From contig JADRCO010000559.1 of the NCBI GenBank assembly GCA_021464525.1, positions 1 to 30,937 on the forward strand: a DNA stretch of 30,937 nucleotides. The letters are read 5' to 3'. The notes beneath the pieces are model-generated. The model was not told where the DNA came from, did no database searches, and worked only from the letters and a program-made list of their open reading frames with translations. A program made the position numbers and the translations under genes. Below, piece by piece: positions 18,505-28,649 of the stretch. Every line of letters begins with the position of its first letter. Within the stretch, counting starts at the first letter, position 1. The DNA is from Rhizophagus sp. LPA8_4_AMF (Eukaryota; Glomeromycota; Glomeromycetes; Glomerales; Glomeraceae).

Positions 18505-19422
18505 CTCTTACATAGGCAGGCTGTGTGGCAAGTGCATGCACCTCGTCCTAAGTATATCCCGTATGCATCCTTTAACAATATCACTATACCTAATGAATGC
18601 CATCAGGCGGATATTTTATACATGCCCTATGATAAGATTGGACGTGTGACATATCTTTTTTGTCTTAATGTAGTGGATGTAGCTTCAAGATATAAGGAGA
18701 CTATTCCAATAGGCACAACTAGTGTTAAGAATAGAGAAGGTATTTTGACATCACGCACTATTGCAACGGCTTTTGAGCAAATTTATGATAATTCAGATTG
18801 CCCTCTTGTATGGCCAAATTTATTAATCACAGATAAGGGGTCTGAATTTAAGGGCGATTGTGAGCGATTAATGAAAAGACATGGTGGGGTAATTCAGAAG
18901 TCTTCATCTAAACGTTCTGTTGGCATTGTTGAAAGGTATAATCTTACTTTAGCTAGGAAATTATTTCGTATACAGAATGCGCATGACTTGTTATCATTAC
19001 ATTTGCTAGGTAAATCTTTCATTTGGGCAAAGAACCTTCCTATAATTGTCAAAGACATTAATAATTCTGTTACGAGATTAATTGGTATGACACCTGCTAA
19101 AGCAATAAAAAAGAAGAAGGTTCTTGCCAAACCTTCTTGCACATATAGTAAACCAATTGGATATGATGAGTCATGTTTATCCTATAATGATAATGTCCGT
19201 TATCTTCTTGAGCATGGTGAGCTTGAAGGTGGTCCTAAACGTAGAGGTACAAATATGAACTGAAGTCCTGAAATTTATAATATTGGAGAAGTTCGTATAC
19301 AAAAAAATAAACTGGTCCTTTACAAGTTACTTGATGGACCTGAACGTAGATTTGTTAGGGAGGAACTTTTACTCGTTAATGATGGGGTTGAACTACTTCC
19401 TGAGAGTATCCTTCATCAGTAA
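18505..19422 (+). pseudogene. Retroviral-type integrase (rve), nonsense-disrupted
   Basis: An integrase catalytic core with the D,D,E layout. The first Asp is in CHQADILYMPYD, the second in LLITDKGSEF and the Glu in GIVERYN, with 32 residues between the last two. HRQAVWQVHAPRPKYIPY precedes the core and has no ATG. A TGA at 19261-19263 interrupts the frame after GTNMN; the same frame continues for 52 codons (SPEIYNIGEVRIQ, LYKLLDGPERRFVREELLLV) to a TAA at 19420. That tail looks like the C-terminal DNA-binding module of Maverick/Polinton or gypsy-type integrases, where a Trp usually precedes Ser-Pro, so the stop is probably a Trp codon turned into TGA. No protease, polymerase or terminal repeats were found nearby. 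It is a lone, probably dead, fragment. Confidence 0.8.
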
Positions 19423-19559
19423 TCTGTCTCAATTTTAAGCAATGGATATAAATTTTTCATTTTTTCTTATCAGTTAATAAGCATGCTAAATATTCAATTG
19501 CAAAAAACTTATTTCAAAAATTTAATTGATTTTCATTCATGCCAAAGTCTTAATAATTC

Positions 19560-19680
19560 TCTTTGCTGGCCACATGGAATACATAGTTGTAATTGAATTG
19601 GTACCATTCCCGAAAATTAAGCAGGGAGAAGGGGGCGTAGTACCTCTTCGTTTAATGGCAAAAGAATGCATCCCACAGTA
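19560..19680 (+). other. Weak 5S rRNA-like segment
   Basis: GGCCACA (19568), TTAAGCAGGG (19617) and GTAGTACCT (19637) follow in the order of the 5S rRNA start, box A and intermediate element. The distance from TAAGC to AGTAC is 21 bases, as in canonical 5S genes. The expected box C (GGATGGG...GACC) is absent and the 3' third does not match. It may be a decayed 5S-derived sequence, or chance. Confidence 0.22.
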
Positions 19681-19739
19681 CTCATTTTTTGTGGGACGAG
19701 TACAAAAATCTTTTGTCCCCTTAATTAACCAATGACATG

Positions 19740-20175
19740 GCATAATATATACTTAGCTTATATGTACTAGAGCATATTTCAAATGCTTAGAAGACAGGTA
19801 AGAGTAAATGGGAATATGTAGACAGATAGTATATGTAGGCAGATATGAGAAGACGGGTAAGTTATATATTATCGAACGAACCACGCTTATTTCATGTGAC
19901 AATACTTATATTATTATTTCATTGTTAATCTTTCCTATTATGGAGAATTAAATAAAAACTGCAATTTACCAAAAATTGAATAAAATTAATTGCCGATCAA
20001 TATTGTTGTGTTTCCTGTGTGTCTTCTTTTTAGCAATTTTGTTGCTGATCATGGAATCATTGCAACATTTCTAACATAAATAAACGTTTCACCATTATTT
20101 TTTTTTTTCTTTATTATTTTCATATTCTACATACGAATTAATAACATATTCCTTATTCAACAAATAATTTATTGA
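19740..20175 (+). other. Upstream region of the kinase gene
   Basis: A+T-rich DNA with T-runs near 20097-20115 and no recognisable element. It presumably contains the kinase promoter. Confidence 0.3.
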
Positions 20176-21827
20176 ATGGATGAAGTTAAACTAAGTGATG
20201 ATGTATTTGAGCAAATAAAAGATTTTGGTCATTATTATTGGAATTTTAATGAAGAACAATTATCGTTAATTGATAAACTGATATTAAATGGAGAATTAGA
20301 AGAACGTTATAAAAAAAAATGGTTTATGTAAAGAATGTAAGCAGATTAATACTTATTTTTATTATTGTCAACCATGTAGATCTAAATATTTTCAACAAAA
20401 TTTCCAAAATTGGACAAGTGGAAATCATGACGTTGATGAATTTATTCAAAAAGCACAATTAAAAGCTAAAAATAGTCATCAAGCTATAGAGTGGATTGAA
20501 TATGATAAATTTGAAGATATTGAATATTTAGCAAAAGGAGGATTTGGAACTACTTATAAAGCAGTTTGGAAAGATGGATATATACATTGGAATAATTACG
20601 AATGGGAAAGAGTTGGAACAAAAGTCGCTTTAAAATGTTTACATAACTCACAAGACATTACAGCAGATTTTTTAAAAGAAGTAAGATATTTTCTTATATA
20701 TTTTAGTTTATTAACCTTTATAAATACTTAACTAGCTATATTTCCCTTTAAGGTTGAGTCACATATTTTAGCATTTGAAGATACTTACTATATCTGTATA
20801 GTTCATTGTTTTGGTATTACAAAAGATCCAAAAACGAATAATTTTATGATGGTGATGAGATTAGAAGATAGTAGTTTAAGGCAACATTTAAATAACAATT
20901 TTATTTCACTGGATTGGGGAAAAAAGTTGTATAATTTATATAGTATTGCACATGGTCTTAAAAATATTCATAATAGTGGACTGATTCATCATGATTTTCA
21001 TTGCGGCAATATATTAAGCGATGTTTATGGTGGGGTTCATATTACCGATTTAGGACTATGCCAACCAGCAAATGTAAAAACTCCTCAGGAAAGTAATAAA
21101 AAAATATATGGAGTATTACCATATGTAGCTCCAGAAGTTTTAAGAGGAAAAGAATATACTCAAGCAAGTGATATTTATGGATATGGAATTATTGCATATG
21201 AAATTTGTACAGGATATCTTCCTTATCATGATGTAGCTCACGACGAATTATTAGCAATGAAAATTTGTCAAGGATTAAGACCAACATATAATTATAAAAT
21301 TCCTCAATTACTTTTTGACATTATTAATCAATGTTGGGATGCAAACCCTTTAAAACGACCTAAAGCAGATGAATTACGTGATTCTATGTGGAATTTAGTT
21401 AATAATACTAATAATAACGAAACAGAAATCTACAAACAAGTCATAGAAGACAATGAAATTAACAAAAAGTTATCATTAACAGTTCAGTCAGCATTATCAT
21501 CTACTAGTACTCCTTCGTATGTGACACATCCTCAAGCAGTTTACACAAGTAGACTTCTGGATTTTAAAAATCTCCCAGAACCGAAAAATGCAGACAATAA
21601 TAATAATTTACTTGAAACAGAATATTCAGGTAAACATATAATTTAATATATGATTATAAACTAATTTTACAATGCTAACAACTAATATTTAATATAGAAT
21701 CTGTAAGAATTGATTTTACTAAACTTGGTATTAATTCTAAAGGTAATTACGTTTGCACTTGATATTTCCGATCTATTAAATTTTAATTTAACTAATTTAT
21801 TAATTTATTATAGATGAAAGTAATTAA
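20176..21827 (+). CDS. TKL-like protein kinase, four exons, one-base homopolymer discrepancy
   Basis: Exons 20176-20680, 20753-21629, 21698-21742 and 21814-21827 are joined by GT-AG introns of 72, 68 and 71 bp, totalling about 479 residues. A zinc-ribbon-like CKEC...CQPC pair sits at residues 51-68. The kinase domain follows: glycine loop AKGGFGTTYKAVW (119-131), Lys in VALKCL (153), catalytic loop HHDFHCGN (247-254), DLG in place of DFG (267-269) and APE (294-296). The end EPKNAD...DESN is typical of the expanded Rhizophagus-type kinases. Protein serine/threonine or dual-specificity phosphorylation is expected; the partner is unknown. His replaces the Arg of HRD. A run of nine A at 20311-20319 breaks the frame after LEERYKKK; eight A would keep it. 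All other features are intact, so a sequencing error or recent mutation is likely. Confidence 0.87.
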
Positions 21828-22045
21828 GCACAGTTATTTAAAATTGAAAATATTTAGAATATAATTTTTATTCGATTTTTTATATTTCTTTTTATTTTTA
21901 TTTTGAACTTTGTGAGAGATCAAATATAATGTTATAATTTTATTCTTAGACATTTGATACGTTTGAAGATTTACAACTATTGTAGTAAAAAATTTTTTTT
22001 CGATTATAAAATAAAGTATCGTCTTTTTTATTATTTAATTATTAT
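21828..22045 (+). other. 3' flank of the kinase gene
   Basis: A+T-rich, with AATATAATTTTTATT-like sequence that could serve 3' processing. No gene was seen. Confidence 0.3.
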
Positions 22046-22049
22046 AGCA

Positions 22050-22275
22050 GTTATGTAAATGTGGTCATGAAAATGTGGTCTTATAAATGTTGTCATGCAA
22101 ATGCAGTCATGTAAATGTAGTCACGTAAATGCAGTCATGTAAGTGTAGTTATGAATGTGTTATCAAGAGTGCAGTCATGTATAATCAGGTATATGCAGAC
22201 AGGTATAAGTAGCCAGGTATAAGTAGCCATGTATAAGTAATCATGTATAAGTAGTCAGGCAAGAGTAAGCAAGAG
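22050..22275. repeat. Degenerate 12-14-bp minisatellite
   Basis: Units of the type GTAAATGCAGTCAT are repeated about eight times and grade into GTATAAGTAGCCAG/TCAT units for about the same number of copies. Drift along the array suggests slippage or unequal exchange. It is non-coding. Confidence 0.8.
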
Positions 22276-22419
22276 TGTTATTAAAATATGAAAGCAGATG
22301 AGTGGAAGGGCGAGTTGTCTTTGGCAACATCGCAGTAGAGGTGCTTTCCTTTTTTTTTATATAACAATAAACGAGTAAACAGAATACCAGTTCACTTCAG
22401 ACAGAGACTATCCTCCGGA

Positions 22420-22627
22420 CACACGTTAATGTTGTGGATAAAAGCAGGGGGAAAACAGGGAAAAGTGATCTCTGCGCAAAGGTGGGGTATATAAAATGCT
22501 ACCTTTGGCCATTGTGAATAAAAATAAGGTTCGCAACACAAGTTAATGTTGTGAAAAAAAACAGGGGAAAACAAGGAAAAGTGACCTGTATGAAAAAAGT
22601 GAGTAGAGAGAAAATGCTACCGCTGGC
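22420..22627. repeat. Diverged tandem duplication, period about 115 bp
   Basis: GTTAATGTTGTG, CAGGGGGAAAACAGGGAAAA, GTGA and AAATGCTACC...TGGCC occur in the same order at 22424-22510 and 22542-22627. The region is unusually GC-rich for this window. It carries no convincing frame. Confidence 0.7.
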
Positions 22628-23325
22628 CTGCTCAGGTCTCCTGCTGCTGTTTAAAAGTTATATTTAAAACATTGCATTTTTGAATTCACTTAATGTATGT
22701 GGCAGGATTATATATTGATTAATTACGCAGAAACAAAGGAAATTTTTTGTTATGTAATAATATAAATTAGTAAAAAAAAATTTATTATTTTGTAGATAAT
22801 TTTTTCAAGTGATAACAAATTAGCAGAAGCGGGCTTCAATTTTTTTTTTGCTCTCTTTTGTTCAGGAAAAAGTGGAGGGAAGCTGTGGACAACATACTTT
22901 TTAGGTATATGTTGTATTAATTTGTTAACTTTTCCACTAACAAGGAATATGATGTTTTCGTGCTGTACAGCTTGAAACTGCAACGCAAATTGATAATAAC
23001 AATTTTGTGTCTTCTGCCAGAAACCGACACCTATCCTTATCTCACATTGTAATGTTAATTTGCTATTTTATTTTTTAGATTTTATAGTAAATTATTGAAG
23101 TATATCCTAATTATTATTTGGAATAAATTTGGAAAAGAGATTCAATACCTACATTATAGAGGTCTTTGGAATAACAAGAAAGAAAGTTAAAGTAAATATA
23201 TATTGTATTATATTGTATATTTTAATTGTGAAGATTATTAATCAATCTAATTATTATTTTAAAATCTAGTTGGAAAAAACTGCAAAAGAAACGAGTGAAT
23301 TGTTTAGAGTTGATTATACTTATAC
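22628..23325. other. Spacer
   Basis: A+T-rich DNA with no supportable gene; the short minus-strand frame at 22750-22983 is not protein-like at its end and has no context. Confidence 0.35.
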
Positions 23326-23329
23326 TAAT

Positions 23330-23465
23330 TGATATAGAATATCAAGCAGAACAATTGAATTGTTTTTTAGAAGAAACTGCGTTAGGTATACTATTTTACC
23401 TGTACTCACATTAGATGGATTCATTATAACTAATATTAATGAGATTTTATCTCAAATTGTAAGTA
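23330..23465 (+). pseudogene. Tc1/mariner-type transposase scrap (DDE_3-like)
   Basis: The codons give RTIELFFRRNCVRYTILPVL then TLDGFIITNINEILSQ. The pattern R-Y-x-x-L-P-x-L-T-L-D-G-x-I is the core around the second catalytic Asp region of Tc1/mariner-like transposases that are abundant in these fungi. Only about 45 codons survive, with stops before the segment at about 23328. No ends or target duplication were found. Confidence 0.45.
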
Positions 23466-23582
23466 TAATCCATTTTCGCGTTAGTGTAACTTTGTGATCA
23501 CGTTTGTGATCACGATGCGTTTGTGTAAGTGTTAGTTTTTCTTGATTTAATTTGAAGTTACCTTTTATAAATCCTTACCCTG

Positions 23583-23760
23583 CCCTATAAAAAAACTTTA
23601 TACGTTTTTTATACGATAAAACCCACATGAATACTGTATGTGATTAACGTAAGATAGACGTATCGTATGATCCGTATGATCGGAATTTTTCGTAAAAAAC
23701 ATACGGAAAAAGTTTATATACTGAAAAATACGTTTTTTAAACGTAATTTAAACGTAATTT
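23583..23760. mobile_element. Possible truncated copy of the CCCTATAAAAAA element
   Basis: CCCTATAAAAAAACTTTATACG starts like the termini at 1088 and 7426. A partial inverted counterpart, CGTAAAAAACATACGGAAAA followed by AGTT, lies at 23691-23714, with many ACGTA/TACG motifs between. The matching right terminus TTTTTTATAGGG was not found, so the element is either incomplete or unrelated. Confidence 0.35.
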
Positions 23761-25830
23761 ATAATTATTGTTTGTATAATATTTGATCAAATTTTTTTTT
23801 TAAAATACTGTAATAATACTTTTATTAAATCAAATTTTTATTATATTAAATCAAATATTTAAATAATAACATTTTATTAAATATAATATAAAATATAGAA
23901 AGTTCATCTCCTACTAAACACCTATTGCAAACTAAAACAAAAAGAAATTTTGAATTTCTTAAAGAAGCATCAGTAGAAATAGTACTAACGTTTATTTAAA
24001 ATATAAGTTAGATTACATTCCTATTGAATTAGCTTATTTTTTTGAAAAAAAATAATCATACCTTTTTTCATGTTCATCTTTATAATTGACTTGCTAAATA
24101 TGTAAAAATTAAACGTTAATTTTGTTTATGAATATGTATGAGCATATAAAGCTATATAGTACGTATATTATGATAATAAAGTACATGTCTATAATAGACG
24201 CAACCCTGGTTATGTTAGGTATAAGTCCATTCATTTATTCTTACGATCATTGTTAAAAATGATCCAAAGTTTTCTTACTATTACAATAGATGTATTATAT
24301 AAAACTGAATATATTTTTTTGCTTTTCTTAACATTCAATATGTTATTGTTTAACCCTAATAGCACTATAAATTGGGGTTCACACAAAACCACTGCGTGTC
24401 ATTTGTCAAAGAACAAATATTTTATATATTAAAATTTTGAATTTTTTAATGAATGAACAGTATATATTGCCATAAAAGTATTTAATTAATTAATTAATTA
24501 TTTATTTTTGGTTGCATAAACGTATCAATTTGTTCTTCAGTACATTATTATTTGGAGATTTTTATTTTTTTTACCCTATAGTGTATTCTTGCAATTACAT
24601 GATGTACAATAAACTTTCACTAATGTAAAGTTACTATAGCAGCAATTGCCTCACCTGTTTAAGATTTTTAGTTGTAATTAAAATGCTTTGGTTTTGAGCA
24701 TCAGATAATTCTGACCAGAATTGGTTAAACGATTTTAATCCGATGATAATTATAGCTAGTGCCTAGTAGTATTCCTATTCAAATAATATTAACTCTAGAA
24801 TGTAAGACCATAAGTGCAGGCACAAGAGTACAACATGATGTTCCAATATTAAGCTCAAGAATTATAATGTCAGTTACAAAAATACAACACGTTGGCTAAT
24901 TTATTGGCATAATGATAATTATATGGTAAATTTTATTTTGTTAAGAAATAAATTTTTTTTTTTTATCTATCACAAAGTTTAATCTTTTTACTCTGTTGTA
25001 TTATAGTATTTTAGAAAACAAAAAAATTAAATATCTAAAAATTATTTGTTCATAAAGATTGATCAAATGATAAAATCATTCTCAGGTCAAAAAAATTGAT
25101 TCACCAATTACTTGAACATTCACATAGATTATCTATTAAGAGAGTTAAATTTAATAACAGTCATGGATTAATACTTTGTAAATTATGAGCAATTTATTGG
25201 TCATTAAATTATACTTTTTTATATATATATTCAGTTCCCACAACTTGATTATAAAAATAATAAATATCTATAAAAAAAAGTTACTATTACTTAGTATAAT
25301 AGTGTAATTAATGATGTACTTTGGACTAAGTATTTAAAATTAGAAGGTTGAAATTGGTATCTTTCTTTTTTTTGAGAGAGAATTATTAAAATAATGTGTG
25401 ACGATTCTATTCTATTACGTTATATTTCATCATTTAATAAAGCTATTAATAGATTCCTAGTAGCTTAGTACGGATATTTTATAATATTAAACTCCTAGGT
25501 AAAGCATAACTTCACATTTAATTTTGCCAATCATTTAAGAAAAATCCGCGCGAGCTTTTATTTGATCAAAAGTTTTTTTTTTATAGCCATTATTTAAAAA
25601 GAAGAGCAGAGAAAAAAAATTATTTACATATAAACCTATTCGGATTTCGGTTTTTATCCGGATAATTTTTTTTTTATTTATCCGAATAACGGTTTCTATC
25701 CGGATCCAAACACTATTTTTAAGTAAATACGAGAAAAAAATTGAAAATTTTGAATAATTTATCGGAACGGAAATGTTACTATTGAATGAGTTTTTTTTTA
25801 CAACAATTAAATTTTAAATATTTTGTTAGT
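23761..25830. other. Long A+T-rich spacer
   Basis: About 2 kb with no gene that I can support. It contains a short TTAA microsatellite (about 24482-24500) and, at about 25648-25705, repeated TTCGGATTTCGG, TATCCGGATAA, TTATCCGAATAA and TATCCGGATCC motifs that partly pair with each other and may be remains of another inverted-repeat element. Confidence 0.45.
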
Positions 25831-25831
25831 T

Positions 25832-26450
25832 TCGTTTTTTTGAATTACTTTGCGAATTTAAAATGTGATGTATTTCAATCTGTTGATTTTCCATACTTTA
25901 TGGATTAGCACGTATCTGTCGATATATACAAAACATTTCGTTAATTTGGAAACAAAAATTGATTATAGAATCGTTAAATTAATTAGAGTTCAGAAGAAAT
26001 TAAAGTATTTTGAATGGAAAGGTGAATTCAAAGATTCCAAAAAACTCATAAATAAAACCTTCTCGAATTTGAAAAAAAGGGCAGATAATTAATAGTCTAC
26101 AAACAATTAAAAATTTATAAATTAAAAATGGTAATTAATTGAAGTATTGATCTTTACTGAGAATTTATTAAACATGTTAATCTATCGTGGCCTTGAGAAC
26201 TTTTAAAATAGATTATATTTCATTAAATGCGACTTCCAGTATAGCGGAGGTTATCTAGCGTAAATTTTATCAAATATTAGTATTAAATATCGAAAAATAA
26301 AGGTAATTTTAATGACACAAAATTTATGAAACTAACCTTCAATGTTTATCACTATCGTTAAGGAAAAATTTTAAAAAACTATTAAAGTCTGTCAAAAAGT
26401 ATTTATTATTTAACTGGATAATAATGAAACGTAAAATTGATTAACAGTTA
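25832..26450 (+). pseudogene. Decayed 5'-truncated F-box/LRR relic R4
   Basis: TGAATTACTTTGCGAATTTA then AAATGTGATGTA corresponds to the ESLYELKCDTS codons. CTTTATGGATTAGCAC corresponds to FYGLAH. The open stretch KLIRVQKKLKYFEWKGEFKD followed by KKRADN corresponds to LIEVQKNLKYFEW...LEKKADN. CTTGAGAACTTTTAAAATAG corresponds to LEIFKID, and GCGGAGGTTATCTAG to GGHLK. The 75-codon open frame at 25865-26092 is part of this relic, not a gene. It shares TATATTTCATTAAATGCG with R3. It stands before gene 5, so the intact gene it once followed has been lost or moved. Confidence 0.7.
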
Positions 26451-26604
26451 AATACTAGTTACATTTTCAATAACGTTAATTATTTTAGAATAATGTATTT
26501 TGTTAAAGTTAATATTTACTACTACAAACAAAAAAATAAGCACTTGATAAGCATCAAACTTTACATGAGATACATGAGATTGCAAGATCATCATTCATTT
26601 CATT

Positions 26605-26801
26605 CATTTTGGCGTAATTTTTGATTTGTCATATGAAACATCATTTGATCATCATTATGGTCGCACAGAACAAATTTAATTTGTCCGGAGTTTTGATTCC
26701 GGTATTTATTTTCTCTTTCTTTTTTTTTTTAAAAAAAAAAATTTTGAAAAATATCTAAAGTTACCTTATTAAAAAAATTTCGATTATTTTTGGATAAAAA
26801 G
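26605..26801 (+). promoter_or_regulatory. Conserved upstream block of F-box gene 5
   Basis: TTTTGGCGTAATTTTTGATT, GATCATCATTATGGTCGCAC, AATTTAATTTGTCCGGAGTT and the inverted CGG-N10-CCG site (26686-26701) are followed by a T11 run joined exactly to an A11 run (26720-26741). Order and sequence match the DNA before gene 4 and, more loosely, genes 2 and 3. The inverted site ends 100 bp before the ATG at 26802. Confidence 0.55.
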
Positions 26802-28280
26802 ATGTCAAAACTCAATAAAGATGTTCTTTTCTTAATATTTGAAGAATTACAAGATGATTCGAAATCCCTCTTTTCATGTCTAATGGTCAATAGACTTTGG
26901 TGTCAAACTGTGATTCCAATTTTATGGAGGAATCCTTGGTGCTATGATATTAGTTATTATAATAAAAATTTTTTATTTGCAATTATTACTTCTTACTTGT
27001 CTGATGATATTAAAGAATCCCTAACGAGACAAGGAATTCAATTACTGACAGTTTCACGCCAACTACTTTTGTTTGATTATTTATCTTTTTGTAGAAGCAT
27101 TGATGTTTCTACTATAAAGATTATAGCTTCTATTGGATCATCTTTAGCTTATAATAAATTTATTTTACAACAAGAATTTTATGGCCTCTTTATGAAAAAA
27201 TTCCCAGAATTAAAGTATTTGGATATGAGATTCATTGAACATCAAATATTTTATTTTCCGGAAGCTAAGCTTCGTTTTGAATCACTTTGTGAATTAAAAT
27301 GCGATACATCGATAGATCCTTCATATTTTCATGGATTGACATGGCTATGTCATTATATACAGAGACTAATCATTGATAATGTAGACTCAGATAATAATTA
27401 TCATGAGATTGGTAAATTAATTAGTGTTCAGAAAAATTTAAAGTATTTTGAATGGAATGATAATTATGATACGTTATATGTTCCTGGAATAGATCAAGAT
27501 CCCTACAAAGAGATTGTTCTTGCAATAGAAAAAAAGGTAGATACTATCAACCATTTAAAATTAGACTTCTTATTTAGACATCCCACATTGCACAAAGTAC
27601 TCCCGAAATTTAACAAGTTAAAAACATTGATAATTAATATTGAGCCTTTAAGTGAAGAAGAATTAAAAATGTGTGTTTTTCGTGATCTTGAGATCTTTAG
27701 AATAGGTTATTACGAATTAAAAGCAGCTTCTACTATAATTGAAAATACCGGAGGGCGTCTAAAGAAAATTTTTTTAGGGTCACCCTATGAGCTTGATGAC
27801 TATGTAAGGAATTTAGATTATGATTCCCTCATTTTTATTCGTAAAGTTTATGAAAGATGTCTTTCAATTGAATATTTGTCTCTTATATTTCCACCATCAA
27901 AACAACATTTTGATGAATTTGAAAAATTATTAAAAATTTGTCAAAATTTGAAATCATTATTATTAGCCATACATATAAATGATGATGTACCTGAAGATGA
28001 ACAACTTATAGAAAATGGAGAAGAGATATTAAAAGTATTAATTAGATCAGCACAAACTAACCTAAGAGAAATTAGATTTGTTTGTGATGTTGAATTTTCT
28101 TTGGAAACCTTGAAAGAATTTTTAGAAAAATGGAAAGGTCGACCTGCACTTTCTATATTTACATGCAATTATATTTATAGAGAAAAAAATTATAAAAAAT
28201 TGATTAATAAATATAAAAATGATGGAGTAATTAAAAATTTTATATGTGACTCTTTTGAAAATGTAGTAAATATGGAATAA
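26802..28280 (+). CDS. F-box/LRR protein (gene 5)
   Basis: The ATG at 26802 (MSKLNKD) aligns with the siblings and gives 492 residues; four upstream codons are open but have no ATG. The F-box at residues 4-46 (LNKDVLFLIFEELQDDSKSL, MVNRLWCQTVIPILWRNPW) and the PEAKLRFESLCEL, LEIFRIGY, LKKIFLGS and EKWKGRPALSI segments are all intact. It resembles gene 3 most in its central part (LGSPYELDDY versus LGSHYKLDDY) and gene 4 in its FIEHQIFYFPEAKLRF segment, a mosaic pattern that could reflect gene conversion. The final KM/KI residues of the siblings are replaced by a stop right after NME. A role as SCF ubiquitin-ligase substrate receptor is inferred from the family. Confidence 0.93.
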   Translation: MSKLNKDVLFLIFEELQDDSKSLFSCLMVNRLWCQTVIPILWRNPWCYDISYYNKNFLFAIITSYLSDDIKESLTRQGIQLLTVSRQLLLFDYLSFCRSIDVSTIKIIASIGSSLAYNKFILQQEFYGLFMKKFPELKYLDMRFIEHQIFYFPEAKLRFESLCELKCDTSIDPSYFHGLTWLCHYIQRLIIDNVDSDNNYHEIGKLISVQKNLKYFEWNDNYDTLYVPGIDQDPYKEIVLAIEKKVDTINHLKLDFLFRHPTLHKVLPKFNKLKTLIINIEPLSEEELKMCVFRDLEIFRIGYYELKAASTIIENTGGRLKKIFLGSPYELDDYVRNLDYDSLIFIRKVYERCLSIEYLSLIFPPSKQHFDEFEKLLKICQNLKSLLLAIHINDDVPEDEQLIENGEEILKVLIRSAQTNLREIRFVCDVEFSLETLKEFLEKWKGRPALSIFTCNYIYREKNYKKLINKYKNDGVIKNFICDSFENVVNME

Positions 28281-28649
28281 TATGAAATTTATAATTTATT
28301 TCATTTATTTGTGTTTAATAAGAAATATATGTTAATAAATAAAAATGATTAAAAGTTTATATCGTTCGTTTAAAAAACTTTTATTATGTTTGTGATTTAT
28401 TATGTAATTAAGACATCTCGCTCTATCCTTTTAATCTTTTTTTTCACTTGTACAGCTTATTAATAAAAATGTTGGTAATAATACATACTCATTATGAAAA
28501 ATATTTTTTTGCAATAATAAGTATGAAATCATAAAACATAATTTAAACGGATTTAAATAAAAAATCATATAATACGAGAAACAATTTAAATTTGTTAATT
28601 AGTACATCAAATGGGAAATACTATTGAATGTGTTTGTTTTAACAAAAAT
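28281..28649 (+). repeat. 3' flank of gene 5, shared with gene 3
   Basis: TACAGCTTATTAATAAAAATG near 28451 and TGTTTAATAAGAAATATATG near 28312 correspond to the flank of gene 3. No gene is visible. Confidence 0.5.

Noticed and set aside
18894..19142. Minus-strand frame of 82 codons
   Set aside because: Antisense of the integrase catalytic core.
19526..19743. Overlapping 68-69-codon frames on both strands
   Set aside because: Neither shows a motif, and frames on both strands of the same segment suggest chance; the weak 5S-like pattern is an alternative explanation.
22050..22275. Possible CRISPR-like array
   Set aside because: Units are contiguous and drift gradually without unique spacers, and the genome is eukaryotic; this is a minisatellite.
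22392..22574. Minus-strand 60-codon frame with a repeated FxHNIN motif
   Set aside because: It comes from the diverged tandem duplication at 22420-22627 rather than from a protein repeat.
24250..24432. Plus-strand 60-codon hydrophobic frame
   Set aside because: A+T-rich with no neighbours or motifs.
27941..28168. Minus-strand frame inside gene 5
   Set aside because: Antisense of the conserved F-box C-terminal region.
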